From: Treponema sp. UBA1226 | GTDB lineage: Bacteria > Spirochaetota > Spirochaetia > Treponematales > Treponemataceae | Direction of reading: 5' to 3' | DNA: 50,031 nucleotides | NCBI GenBank assembly: GCA_002309195.1 | Contig: DBWY01000003.1 | Coordinates: 200,929 to 250,959 of the forward strand | Shown: positions 1 to 6,241 of the stretch, one piece after another | Position numbering within the stretch: position 1 is the stretch's first letter | Layout of the letters: every line of letters begins with the position of its first letter | Translations under genes and position numbers: made by a program | Notes under the pieces: generated by a model | The model's database searches: none | Told to the model about the DNA's origin: nothing | The model's input: only the letters and a program-made list of their open reading frames with translations

Positions 1-382
1 CACAAGAAGCAATGCGGTCTACTTCGTCAATGAGAGAAGAAACTTCTACCTGAATCTGCATACGGTCTTCGTCTGAGTAAATACCGTTTGAAGACTGAAC
101 AGCAAGTTCGCGGATACGCTGAACGATGTCAGAAGTTTCCTGAAGATATCCTTCAGTTGTCTGAATAAATGAAATGCCGTTTTCTGCGTTTGTAGAAGCC
201 TGGTTTAAACCGCGGATCTGTGCACGCATTTTTTCTGAAACTGCAAGTCCAGAAGCATCATCACCTGCACGGTTAATTCTCATACCTGATGAGAGTTTTT
301 CCATGTTTTTCTGATTGCTGAGGTCTGTAAGACCCTGTGATCTCTGAGCGAACATAGCACTCATGTTGTGATTGATAACCAT
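1..382 (-). CDS. flaB: Flagellin FlaB, N-terminal part (cut by window edge)
   Basis: Core flagellar filament protein, exported through the flagellar type III pathway and assembled in the periplasmic filaments of spirochaetes. Only the first 127 codons lie in the window; the 3' part is beyond position 1. The translation starts [14 protein letters not shown] and carries the conserved flagellin D0/D1 helix with the stretch [19 protein letters not shown]. It matches the N-terminus of the complete flagellin at 4322-5182 almost exactly; differences include D for V near residue 20, E for Q in the STNA(E/Q)N stretch and D for E in SSLI(D/E)EVD. The ribosome binding site is AGGAG, 5-6 bases before ATG. 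A sigma-28 promoter and a structured leader lie upstream. Family identity is certain; which FlaB paralogue it is cannot be told. Confidence 0.97.
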   Translation of the reverse strand, partial: MVINHNMSAMFAQRSQGLTDLSNQKNMEKLSSGMRINRAGDDASGLAVSEKMRAQIRGLNQASTNAENGISFIQTTEGYLQETSDIVQRIRELAVQSSNGIYSDEDRMQIQVEVSSLIDEVDRIASC

Positions 383-515
383 AGTGTATCTCCTATAAAA
401 TCTCGAACACAAACTGGAATCTTCCAGAGCGTTCCTTGTAAGGTTTGGTGTTTTATTCTCAAACCTCGCAAGGACAAACTATCCATGTGGGGTTTTTTTA
501 CCACCCGTTACTTCT
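383..515 (-). promoter_or_regulatory. Structured flaB 5' leader (first flagellin gene)
   Basis: About 130 bases separate the sigma-28 promoter from the start codon. In the mRNA sense the leader contains a long stem-loop formed by 434-447 and 460-473 (CCTTG..AGGTTTG with CAAACCT..CAAGG) and a short CTGGA/TCCAG hairpin nearer the gene. A GGA in the context ACATGGAT (481-488) and a second GGA in the ribosome binding site resemble CsrA target sites. CsrA control of flagellin leaders is known in other bacteria, including Borrelia; its action here is inference. Confidence 0.55.
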
Positions 516-542
516 TTATCGGAGTTTGAAAAAAATGGTTTA
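516..542 (-). promoter_or_regulatory. Sigma-28 (FliA) promoter of first flaB
   Basis: On the minus strand TAAA, then 15 bases, then TCCGATAA, against the FliA consensus TAAA-N15-GCCGATAA. The same arrangement precedes the second flagellin gene, which makes chance unlikely. Confidence 0.9.
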
Positions 543-617
543 GCAAATTTTTAACGAATTTTAACGGTTTTTTAGGAGATTTTTTACAGAATTTGCATGA
601 TTTTTACGGATTTTTGA

Positions 618-638
618 GTAAATTCAGCCTGAATTTAC
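618..638. repeat. Intergenic palindrome GTAAATTCAG/CTGAATTTAC
   Basis: A near-perfect 21-base palindrome between the flaB promoter and the mini-gene at 658-809. The half-site GAATTTAC also occurs, in either orientation, in intergenic DNA at 7858-7865, 22618-22625 and 30023-30030. It could be a terminator-like structure or a protein binding site; no function is assigned. Confidence 0.4.
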
Positions 639-657
639 CCAAATAACTGACATGAAT

Positions 658-809
658 TTAGAGGTCCAGAGCGGTAAAATAGCCGTAAAGGCTTTCGACC
701 CGGCCGGAAATCTTATCTTTAATCATTTCAAAAGGATAGATGATTTTATCTTTTTTACGCGTTTCGGGACCTTTTTATCATCAAACTCCCATTTTAAGTG
801 TTTTTTCAT
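658..809 (-). pseudogene. Possible 50-residue mini-gene needing a -1 frameshift
   Basis: On the minus strand an ATG at 809 behind AAGG opens a short frame (MKKHLKWEFDDKKVPK...) that stops after 28 codons. The overlapping -1 frame continues with a protein-like stretch (DKIIYPFEMIKDK...LYGYFTALDL) to a stop at 658-660. The frames join exactly at A AAA AAG, the best-known bacterial -1 slippery heptamer, giving 50 residues in total. It could be programmed frameshifting, a single-base indel in a dying gene, or coincidence. I do not recognise the product. The ATG is 54 bases from the divergent phosphatase gene and overlaps that gene's upstream region. Confidence 0.25.
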
Positions 810-826
810 CCTTAAAAGCCCGCCTG

Positions 827-855
827 TTTACCAAATTCTACCGCTCTGCTATTAT
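827..855 (+). promoter_or_regulatory. Putative promoter giving a leaderless HAD mRNA
   Basis: TTTACC (827-832), 17 bases, TATTAT (850-855). The -10 box ends 7 bases before the ATG at 863, so transcription would begin at or next to the start codon. Confidence 0.4.
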
Positions 856-862
856 CTTGATA

Positions 863-1555
863 ATGACAAACATTCTTTTTGACTTTGACGGAACAATATG
901 CGATACCTCCGAGGGAATTTTTGCATCCATGCAGAAGGTCTGTGATTACTATTCTCTTCCATATACTAAAGAGACATTTGTAAAAATGATTGGGCCATCG
1001 CTCAAAGAAAGCTTTACGACAATCTTTAAGCTTCCTGAATCAGAAATTCAAAATGCAATAAAAGTTTACCGCGATTTTTATTCTACCCAGGGAATGTTTA
1101 TGTGCGGGCTTTATCCCGGAGTTGAACAGCTTTTAAAAGACCTTCGAAGCTGCGGAAAAAAATTATTCATCGCAACAAGCAAACCCGAAGTTTACACAAA
1201 AAAGATTATAGAAAATAAAGGGCTTTCAAAATATTTTGACTTTATCGGCGGAGCCGACACAGAAGAAAAAAAACGCACAGAAAAAATCGACGTCATAAAA
1301 TATGTTCTTTCAGAAAACAAAATTACCGGCCAGCTCGATAAAACAATCATGATCGGCGACCGCTCTTACGATGTAAAAGGCGCACACCTTGCCGGCCTCA
1401 AGGCAATCGGCATACTCCGGGGCTTTGGCTCCGAAGCTGAATTTACTCTATGCCACGCAGACTTTATCTGCAAAACCCCTGATGATGTAAAAAAACTTAT
1501 TTTGTCAGTTTTCAAAAAAGCAAGGTCTAAGTGCCATGGCGTGAGCAGATTGTAA
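863..1555 (+). CDS. HAD-superfamily phosphatase, phosphoglycolate phosphatase-like
   Basis: Cytoplasmic HAD hydrolase of about 230 residues, likely acting on a small phosphorylated metabolite (Gph/PGP-like or pyrophosphatase-like). Motif I is the DFDGT near the N-terminus with the nucleophile Asp, motif II is the ATSKP stretch, and motif IV is GDRSYDVKGA; a helical cap domain lies between motifs I and II. Open frame extends upstream to 740, but the motif-based N-terminus requires the ATG at 863. No Shine-Dalgarno is visible there; a TATTAT -10 box 7 bases upstream suggests a leaderless message. The last 15 residues (KKARSKCHGVSRL region) look unlike the family's usual ending, and an unrelated-looking 25-codon open stretch overlaps the stop at 1531-1608, so the 3' end may be rearranged. 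Exact substrate is unknown. Confidence 0.85.
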   Translation: MTNILFDFDGTICDTSEGIFASMQKVCDYYSLPYTKETFVKMIGPSLKESFTTIFKLPESEIQNAIKVYRDFYSTQGMFMCGLYPGVEQLLKDLRSCGKKLFIATSKPEVYTKKIIENKGLSKYFDFIGGADTEEKKRTEKIDVIKYVLSENKITGQLDKTIMIGDRSYDVKGAHLAGLKAIGILRGFGSEAEFTLCHADFICKTPDDVKKLILSVFKKARSKCHGVSRL

Positions 1556-1649
1556 AGGCTGCAGATCTTTCCCTTAAAAAAGTAAAAGACCTGGCAGCAC
1601 ATTTATAAAGTCACTTACCGTTTTTTTGCAATAAAGACCTCAAATTGCG

Positions 1650-2282
1650 TCACTTGCTTTCGAGCTTTTGGATTTCGACCCGGCAAAGATGGATTGACTC
1701 CCCAAATTCCTGCTCAAGCGCTTCCTTGGCTTGGTCATATCTGTCAGAAACCAAAATCTTTGTTGGGTGAAAGTCAGAACCCTCCAAGTGGTACTCAAAG
1801 TGTCCTACATAAACAAATTTTTCTCCCTTGGGAACAGTGGCCTCAAAATAAAACGGAAGATAAATTTGAAAGTTGGGGTCACTGTAAAAGCTCCATCTGA
1901 TTGGATAGTCCGAAATAAGAACTCCCTTCTTTATCTTTTGTTTTGACAAAAAGAAGTCGCCAGGCTTGTACATGCCAAACTTTCCATTATCGCTCTTTTT
2001 TATGCTTCCCCAAAAGAGCTTTACGTATTCTCTGTAGGCATCGCCGTAAACAAAATAACAGTCCTCTTTGTCAAAATCCTCCACTCCCCAAGTCTTTGCG
2101 TAAAACTCAAAATTTTCGTCATCAACCTTTACAGTCACCGAACCGACCATAATTACTTCGTCCGGAGCGAGAATTTCTTTTTTGACAGCGCACTTTTTAT
2201 CTTTGGCTCCATAGCTTTCCGCCGCAACAACGACGGAGGCAAGAGCCAGTACCGCGAGCACGGCAGCCAGCGTTTTTCTCAT
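1650..2282 (-). CDS. Secreted protein of unknown function, paralogue of upstream neighbour
   Basis: I do not recognise a named family. The 210-residue product begins with a clear Sec signal peptide (MRKTLAAVLAVLALASVVVA, cleavage near AAES). No lipobox Cys is present, so it is probably periplasmic. The mature part is rich in Tyr, Phe and Lys and alternates beta-like segments, as in small beta-sandwich proteins. It follows the gene at 2292-2999 by 9 bases, so the two are co-transcribed, with an AAGGTGA ribosome binding site lying in the gap. Both share the signal-peptide ending LASVVVA and a similar order of short motifs (KPG/KPN followed by a hydrophobic strand), which suggests an old tandem duplication. 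Base composition is a little more G+C-rich than the surroundings. Confidence 0.75.
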   Translation of the reverse strand: MRKTLAAVLAVLALASVVVAAESYGAKDKKCAVKKEILAPDEVIMVGSVTVKVDDENFEFYAKTWGVEDFDKEDCYFVYGDAYREYVKLFWGSIKKSDNGKFGMYKPGDFFLSKQKIKKGVLISDYPIRWSFYSDPNFQIYLPFYFEATVPKGEKFVYVGHFEYHLEGSDFHPTKILVSDRYDQAKEALEQEFGESIHLCRVEIQKLESK

Positions 2283-2291
2283 ATTGTCACC

Positions 2292-2999
2292 TTACTTTGC
2301 CGAAGATGGAGCGGGAGTGTCTTCGACAGAAGTCTCTTCTAAGGGCTCCTGCTTAAGATTCTTCATCTTCTCTTCATAAGCGGCAACCCATGGCGTTCCG
2401 TCGTAGCGGGCCTTGAATTTTTTGAGGCACTGCTTATAAACCTTTGGAGTATACCACTTCTTTCCCCAATACCATTGGTCGACTTTTTGCAAGCGATAAG
2501 CCTCGCCTTTTTGGGCACAAACAGCCACAGACTCGCCCCAAACATTTCCAAAGCAATAAACTCCAGGCTCTGTCGGAATGTCAAGAACCAAGACCTGCTG
2601 GTTGGGCTTAAAGTCCATATTCCAATAAGAACGTTGGAAGCCGTCGCCCATAGTTCCCTTCATCTTTGTAATCATGTAGCGAGAACCAGGCTTAACAGGC
2701 TTAAAGATTGTGAAAGAAGCCGCCTCAAGAAGGTCGTACTTAAATTCCTGCTCGTCAACGGGGAACTTAGGATTGATTTGCTTGAAAATTGCATGCTCAG
2801 TTCCAGGAAAAGCAAAAAAAATGACAACAGAATTTTCGGGCGTCATTTTTTCATCGTATTGGCCTACATAACTTTTACTTGAAGTTGTCTTCTCAGAAGT
2901 GGCCTTTTCTTCAGTCTTTTTTGTTCCCAAATTTTCATCGGCAACAACGACCGAAGCAAGCGCGATCGCAGCGAGCGCGCAAACAAAACACTTTTTCAT
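2292..2999 (-). CDS. Secreted protein of unknown function, first of a tandem pair
   Basis: A 235-residue predicted secreted protein with signal peptide MKKCFVCALAAIALASVVVA followed by a Lys/Glu/Thr/Ser-rich linker, a globular Tyr/Trp-rich middle (residues about 50-200) and a Pro/Ser/Glu-rich tail. The open frame extends upstream to 3053, but the ATG at 2999 is preceded by AAAGGAG at ideal spacing and starts a proper signal peptide, so that start is chosen. The protein heads a two-gene operon with the related product at 1650-2282. I cannot name a family; accumulation of such small signal-peptide proteins in tandem is common in host-associated treponemes. The promoter probably lies near the TA-repeat around 3080-3096. 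Confidence 0.75.
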   Translation of the reverse strand: MKKCFVCALAAIALASVVVADENLGTKKTEEKATSEKTTSSKSYVGQYDEKMTPENSVVIFFAFPGTEHAIFKQINPKFPVDEQEFKYDLLEAASFTIFKPVKPGSRYMITKMKGTMGDGFQRSYWNMDFKPNQQVLVLDIPTEPGVYCFGNVWGESVAVCAQKGEAYRLQKVDQWYWGKKWYTPKVYKQCLKKFKARYDGTPWVAAYEEKMKNLKQEPLEETSVEDTPAPSSAK

Positions 3000-3079
3000 A
3001 TTTACTCCTTTTATGAAAAATCTGTTATGTCGCGAAAATATCATTCGCGTCATAAATATTTGCTCTCCCCTCCTTCAAT

Positions 3080-3096
3080 TATATATATATATATAT
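3080..3096. repeat. TA dinucleotide tract
   Basis: Eight and a half TA/AT units upstream of the two-gene operon. Such a tract can vary in length by slippage and would then alter promoter geometry; no direct evidence for that here. Confidence 0.6.
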
Positions 3097-3175
3097 TGAG
3101 CAAGTTTTTTTTGAGAAAAATAGAAAAGTTTTTCTCAGTGAGCCGAGCGTAAAAAATAATTAAGACAGGACAAAA

Positions 3176-3630
3176 CTACTTGGCTATCAATACAGCAAGG
3201 GTCTGCGCGTCTTTGACGAGGTTATCGATGACGCAGTATTCGTTTTGCATATGACATCTTTCATCGAGTGTACCCCAAACTACGCAGTTAAATCCTTCGT
3301 TGCGAAGTTCGGCTCCTACAGTTCCACCACCGATTCCGATTATTTTTGAGTCAATTCCGTGAGGTTCCTTTAATGCTTTTGACAAAAGCGTTACGGCTTT
3401 ACTGTCAGCCGGAGTTGGAACAGACTGGGCTTTCTGCAATATTTCATATGTTATTTTTACGCCGTACTTTTTTTCGACAGTCTTTGCGATTTTTTCTACT
3501 TGGGTAATTACCTGTTCGCACGAATATGTCGGAATAACTCTGCAGTCCATGCACAAAACATCGCTTCCCGGGATGATGTTTACACCTATGCTGGTAACTG
3601 CATTGTTACCTTGGCTTCAATCATTGGCAT
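3176..3630 (-). pseudogene. Decayed M20-family metallopeptidase (C-terminal part)
   Basis: The long frame (3176-3556 on the minus strand) encodes the C-terminal third of an M20 peptidase/deacetylase: MDCRVIP, then GGGTVGAELR and the closing WGT..ERCHMQNEYC stretch that carries a conserved metal-site region. In-frame codons continue upstream as NIIPGSDVL, typical of the family, but meet a TGA. A different frame begins at ATG 3630 behind a good AAGGAG and a TATAAT box (3651-3656), reads 14 codons (MPMIEAKVT...) and ends at TAG. So promoter, ribosome binding site and start survive, while most of the gene, including the dimerisation and N-terminal metal-binding parts, is deleted and the rest is out of frame. 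Full family members have about 400 residues. Confidence 0.8.
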
Positions 3631-3770
3631 AAAGTTTTCTCCTTACCATAATTATAGAGTAAGATCCGCATTATTACCAATAATATAATTGATTAAATAC
3701 CTGGCTTTTCGGCGGTTTTTCATTTGGCGGTTTGGAATAATTTTGATTAGCAAAATAATTTTTAATCATT

Positions 3771-3801
3771 AAAAAAGTCCGGCACAAAACCGGACCTTTT
3801 T
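3771..3801. terminator. Bidirectional intrinsic terminator
   Basis: GTCCGG / CCGGAC stem with a 7-base loop, flanked by an A run on the left and a T run on the right, so it can end transcription from both sides. It separates the M20 remnant from the integrase remnant. Confidence 0.75.
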
Positions 3802-3844
3802 GTTTCAGAATATTTCTTTTTTAGCAGATAAATTTCTGATGCGA

Positions 3845-4012
3845 CTATCTTACATTATCCTGCTGAACATTTGCATAACGGAGCGCTGTATCGACTTTTG
3901 TGTGCCCCAGCAAAACCTGTCCAACAGTCATTTGTTTATCTATGGCACAAGTTACCAAAGTGCGTCGAAAACGGTATGGATGCAAAATCCTCATTTTTTC
4001 CTCTGGTAACAT
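3845..4012 (-). pseudogene. Tyrosine recombinase (phage-type integrase), C-terminal remnant
   Basis: Fifty-five codons on the minus strand read MLPEEKMRILHPYRFRRT...VLLGHTKVDTALRYANVQQ and stop at TAG 3845-3847. This is the end of a lambda-type integrase: HxxR (HPYR), the LLGH motif with the second catalytic His, and the nucleophile Tyr in LRYANV. An in-frame TAG lies just upstream, and the N-terminal arm- and core-binding domains and first catalytic Arg are missing; full integrases have 300-400 residues. It is therefore a dead fragment, too short for an ordinary gene caller. Its presence beside the decayed M20 gene marks an old integration or excision event between the two flagellin genes. 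Confidence 0.85.
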
Positions 4013-4210
4013 CAATTGCTATTGATGGGAAGAATGATTTCGAAAAATATGAACATAAATATTTACTCTAGAAAAACTTGAATAAAAATAAAAATTATAA
4101 AACCAAGAAAAGGAATTGTTACAACTAATCCAATAATTCCCCACTTCCTTTACCAAATAAATGTTCCACTATATTTTATAATATAGAAATGATAACGTAC
4201 AATTTAAAAT
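4013..4210. other. A+T-rich intergenic stretch, no gene seen
   Basis: I see no open frame with coding character, no RNA gene and no repeat here; with the terminator block that follows it forms a gene-free gap of about 300 bases downstream of the second flagellin gene. Confidence 0.5.
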
Positions 4211-4311
4211 AAAAAAAGCCCGCGAATTGATCGCGAGCTTTCGTCTTAAAGTTCTGCGGGGTAGCAGATTCGCAGAACTTTTTACAAACCCACGGGCTTT
4301 GGCAGGTTTGT
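4211..4311 (-). terminator. flaB 3' UTR: two hairpins and an intrinsic terminator
   Basis: Read on the minus strand after the flaB stop: an ACAAACC/GGTTTGT hairpin (4284-4311), an AAGTTCTGCG/CGCAGAACTT hairpin (4248-4281), then an AAAGCTCGCGA/TCGCGGGCTTT stem followed by T7 (4211-4242). The last is a classic intrinsic terminator; the first two may protect the abundant flagellin mRNA from 3' exonucleases. Confidence 0.8.
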
Positions 4312-4321
4312 TTTATTCAGC

Positions 4322-5182
4322 CTATCTTAAAAGGCTAAGTACCATCTGTCCCTGCTGGTTTGCCTGAGCAAGCATTGCAGTTCCAGCCTGGCTAAGAATC
4401 TGGTTCTTTGTAAAGTCAACCATTTCTTTAGCCATATTTGTATCACGAATTCTTGATTCAGATGCCTGGAGGTTTTCTGCTCCGATATCAAGTCCAACTA
4501 CTGTCTTTTCAAGACGGTTCTGATAAGCACCGAGGTCAGCACGCTGTTTGTTGATTTTCTTAAGTGCTTCATCCAATGTTCCGATTGCGCGGTTAGCGTC
4601 ATCCGGAGCAGCAAGTGACATCTTTGCATCATCTCCAAGGTTTCGGAGTCCGAGAGCCGTTGCAGACATTGTTCCGATGTAAACCTGTGTTCTCTGATCC
4701 ATGTTGGCACCGATGTGGAACCACATAGAACCTGTTACAGCATTCTCACCAGTAGGACGAGCAAAGCGGCCTGTAAGCATGTTCATTCCGTTAAACTGAG
4801 CAGCACTTGCAATGCGGTCAACTTCTTCGATGAGAGAAGAAACTTCAACCTGAATCTGCATGCGGTCTTCGTCAGAATAGATTCCGTTTGAAGACTGAAC
4901 AGCAAGTTCACGGATGCGCTGAACGATGTCAGAAGTTTCCTGCAGATAACCTTCAGTTGTCTGAATAAAACTGATTCCGTTCTGTGCATTTGTCGAAGCC
5001 TGATTCAAACCACGGATCTGTGCACGCATTTTTTCTGAAACAGCTAAGCCAGAAGCATCATCGCCTGCACGGTTGATTCTCATACCAGATGAGAGTTTTT
5101 CCATGTTTTTCTGATTGCTGAGGACTGTAAGTCCCTGTGATCTCTGTGCAAACATTGCACTCATGTTGTGATTAATAACCAT
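4322..5182 (-). CDS. flaB: Flagellin FlaB, complete
   Basis: Structural protein of the periplasmic flagellar filament core, 286 residues, the usual length of spirochaete FlaB proteins. N-terminal D0/D1 helices begin [14 protein letters not shown] and include [19 protein letters not shown]; the short central part (about residues 165-205) is the only variable segment; the C-terminal helix ends with the usual [13 protein letters not shown]. There is no signal peptide, as expected for type III export. Start chosen by the match to FlaB N-termini and by GGAG before ATG. A sigma-28 promoter (5309-5335) and a 126-base leader lie upstream, and hairpins plus terminator follow the gene. The partial flagellin at 1-382 is its paralogue; unlike the tandem flaB genes of some treponemes, the two are separated by about 3.9 kb of accessory DNA. 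Confidence 0.98.
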   Translation of the reverse strand: MVINHNMSAMFAQRSQGLTVLSNQKNMEKLSSGMRINRAGDDASGLAVSEKMRAQIRGLNQASTNAQNGISFIQTTEGYLQETSDIVQRIRELAVQSSNGIYSDEDRMQIQVEVSSLIEEVDRIASAAQFNGMNMLTGRFARPTGENAVTGSMWFHIGANMDQRTQVYIGTMSATALGLRNLGDDAKMSLAAPDDANRAIGTLDEALKKINKQRADLGAYQNRLEKTVVGLDIGAENLQASESRIRDTNMAKEMVDFTKNQILSQAGTAMLAQANQQGQMVLSLLR

Positions 5183-5308
5183 AATGTATCTCCTTATATC
5201 CCGGAACAGATCGAACTCATTTCAATCCGGCCGCCGTTAAAACCAGTTAAAGATTTCTGATTCCCGGCAAGCTTGCATCCGAGGAGCGCTGTGCGCCCGA
5301 CACTCAAA
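5183..5308 (-). promoter_or_regulatory. Structured flaB 5' leader (second flagellin gene)
   Basis: The leader differs in sequence from that of the first flagellin gene but is of similar length and also carries inverted repeats, for instance CCGG...CCGG pairing close to the start codon. Several GGAT/GGAG motifs, including the ribosome binding site, could bind CsrA. The 'Termite-flg' RNA motif reported upstream of flagellar genes of uncultured termite-gut bacteria may be comparable; that link is inference. Confidence 0.45.
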
Positions 5309-5335
5309 GTATCGGAGATGGCAAATTTGACTTTA
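5309..5335 (-). promoter_or_regulatory. Sigma-28 (FliA) promoter of second flaB
   Basis: Minus strand: TAAA, 15 bases, TCCGATAC. Spacing and core match the promoter of the other flagellin gene. Upstream of it, 5362-5400 holds an A/T-rich inverted repeat (AGTGTTTTTT/AAAAAAACACT), and 5400-5530 shows nothing else I can identify. Confidence 0.88.
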
Positions 5336-5531
5336 GCGAATTTTCACAAATTTTAACAAAAAAAGTGTTTTTTCTGCGGAATATACTAAAAAAACACTAT
5401 ATATGTGTATTTTGAGAGGAATTTTTAAGAATTTAGAGGGGATTTACAGAGTTTATGCGGAATTTAATCTAAAACCACAAAGACAATCTTGAACAAACCA
5501 GACAATTATTAGGGAAAATTCAAAAATACAT

Positions 5532-5559
5532 TTGACTTTTTCACATATTATGTTATATT
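5532..5559 (+). promoter_or_regulatory. Strong sigma-70 promoter for the small RNA
   Basis: TTGACT (5532-5537), 16 bases, TATATT (5554-5559). The predicted start (about 5564-5566) coincides with the first base of the closing stem of the RNA, so the RNA appears to begin exactly at its structural 5' end. Confidence 0.8.
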
Positions 5560-5563
5560 AAGG

Positions 5564-5655
5564 ATGTCGGATAGGAGACGTTAAACCCTATTCCATTGGT
5601 CGTTGCGGAGACCTTAAACCCGCAACATAGCCGACATTACGTCGGCTTATTTTTT
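5564..5655 (+). ncRNA. Structured RNA with twin identical-loop hairpins, upstream of PBECR4 gene
   Basis: About 90 nt. ATGTCGG (5564-5570) can pair with CCGACAT (5631-5637) to close two hairpins: ATAGG/CCTAT (5571-5591) and TTGCGG/CCGCAA (5603-5625). The stems differ in sequence, yet the 11-base loops are AGACGTTAAAC and AGACCTTAAAC, one base apart. This pattern of different stems with preserved loops indicates selection on the loops. CCGAC can alternatively pair with GTCGG downstream to form the terminator, so closing stem and terminator exclude each other. Nothing in it matches riboswitch cores I know. It could be a type III antitoxin RNA, a ligand- or protein-sensing attenuator, or a free small RNA. 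Confidence 0.7.
5630..5655 (+). terminator. Intrinsic terminator between small RNA and PBECR4 gene
   Basis: GCCGAC / GTCGGC stem with loop ATTAC, followed by TTATTTTTT. It ends 10 bases before the ATG of the nuclease-like gene, so that gene can only be transcribed from this promoter by read-through. The left arm overlaps the closing stem of the RNA. Confidence 0.88.
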
Positions 5656-5665
5656 CCCCTGATTT

Positions 5666-6223
5666 ATGGCTAAACAAAACACTTCTTTTAAACAAAATGT
5701 CCTCTCAGCAATCTGCATTGGAGCTCAGAAATATAAAGATGTCTTTCTTGATTATGAATATAAAATTTCATCAAAGGGCTTTTCATTAAAAGAGTTTTAT
5801 ATTATTTCTGCTTCTAAATCAAATTTTCTTCACCTGACCGGAGTAAATACAAATCTTTCCGCTGAGCAGTTTTTTGACAAAGCCTTAAATAATACACTTA
5901 CTGAAAATGACTTTAATTTTTTTAAAAAAGGACAGACGGAAAAAATGGTCAAAGGTTCTGTACGCCGTAAAGTACGATTCTTGTCTTGCTTGGATAAACT
6001 ATTCTCTTTATCAACTTTAGTCGAAGAAAATTTTGTAAAAAACAAAATCATATGTACATTTGCAGCATCAGAGAATTCTTTTACACTTGGATTTATTTCA
6101 GTTCCGCTCTGTCGACCTAAAACACTTCTAAAGGGCAATGAACTAAAAAAACCAGTTAAAATTGATTCAATTATGAGACGAAAAAAAGGTGAAAAAGAGT
6201 TTGAGGATTTTTTAAGTGTATGA
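5666..6223 (+). CDS. PBECR4-like nuclease-domain protein (putative toxin)
   Basis: A 185-residue soluble protein resembling the PBECR4 group (phage barnase-EndoU-colicin E5/D-RelE-like nucleases), which are predicted RNases of phage and toxin systems. Family-like features are SNFLHLTGVNTNLSAEQFF near residues 52-70 with His56, an RRKVRFLSCLDKLF helix (100-113), the AASENSFTLGF strand (133-143) and the basic PKTLLKGNELKKP segment (151-163). Catalytic roles for His56 and the basic and Ser/Thr residues are inference. No signal peptide or membrane segment. The ATG at 5666 has no Shine-Dalgarno; it lies 10 bases after a terminator. The gene order of RNA, terminator, nuclease is that of type III toxin-antitoxin loci. 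No protein antitoxin gene is adjacent. Assigned from remembered family motifs, not from a search. Confidence 0.65.
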   Translation: MAKQNTSFKQNVLSAICIGAQKYKDVFLDYEYKISSKGFSLKEFYIISASKSNFLHLTGVNTNLSAEQFFDKALNNTLTENDFNFFKKGQTEKMVKGSVRRKVRFLSCLDKLFSLSTLVEENFVKNKIICTFAASENSFTLGFISVPLCRPKTLLKGNELKKPVKIDSIMRRKKGEKEFEDFLSV

Positions 6224-6241
6224 AAGAATTTCTACAAATGT

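Noticed and set aside
652..882. Plus-strand 76-codon open frame overlapping the HAD gene start
   Set aside because: No ribosome binding site, poor composition, and the HAD motif frame and the minus-strand mini-gene explain the DNA better.
1531..1608. A 25-codon plus-strand stretch (GTG start, PWREQIVKAADLSL...KDLAAHL) overlapping the phosphatase stop
   Set aside because: It reads like protein, but it is too short, has no ribosome binding site and matches nothing I recognise. It may be the tail of a lost gene; not annotated.
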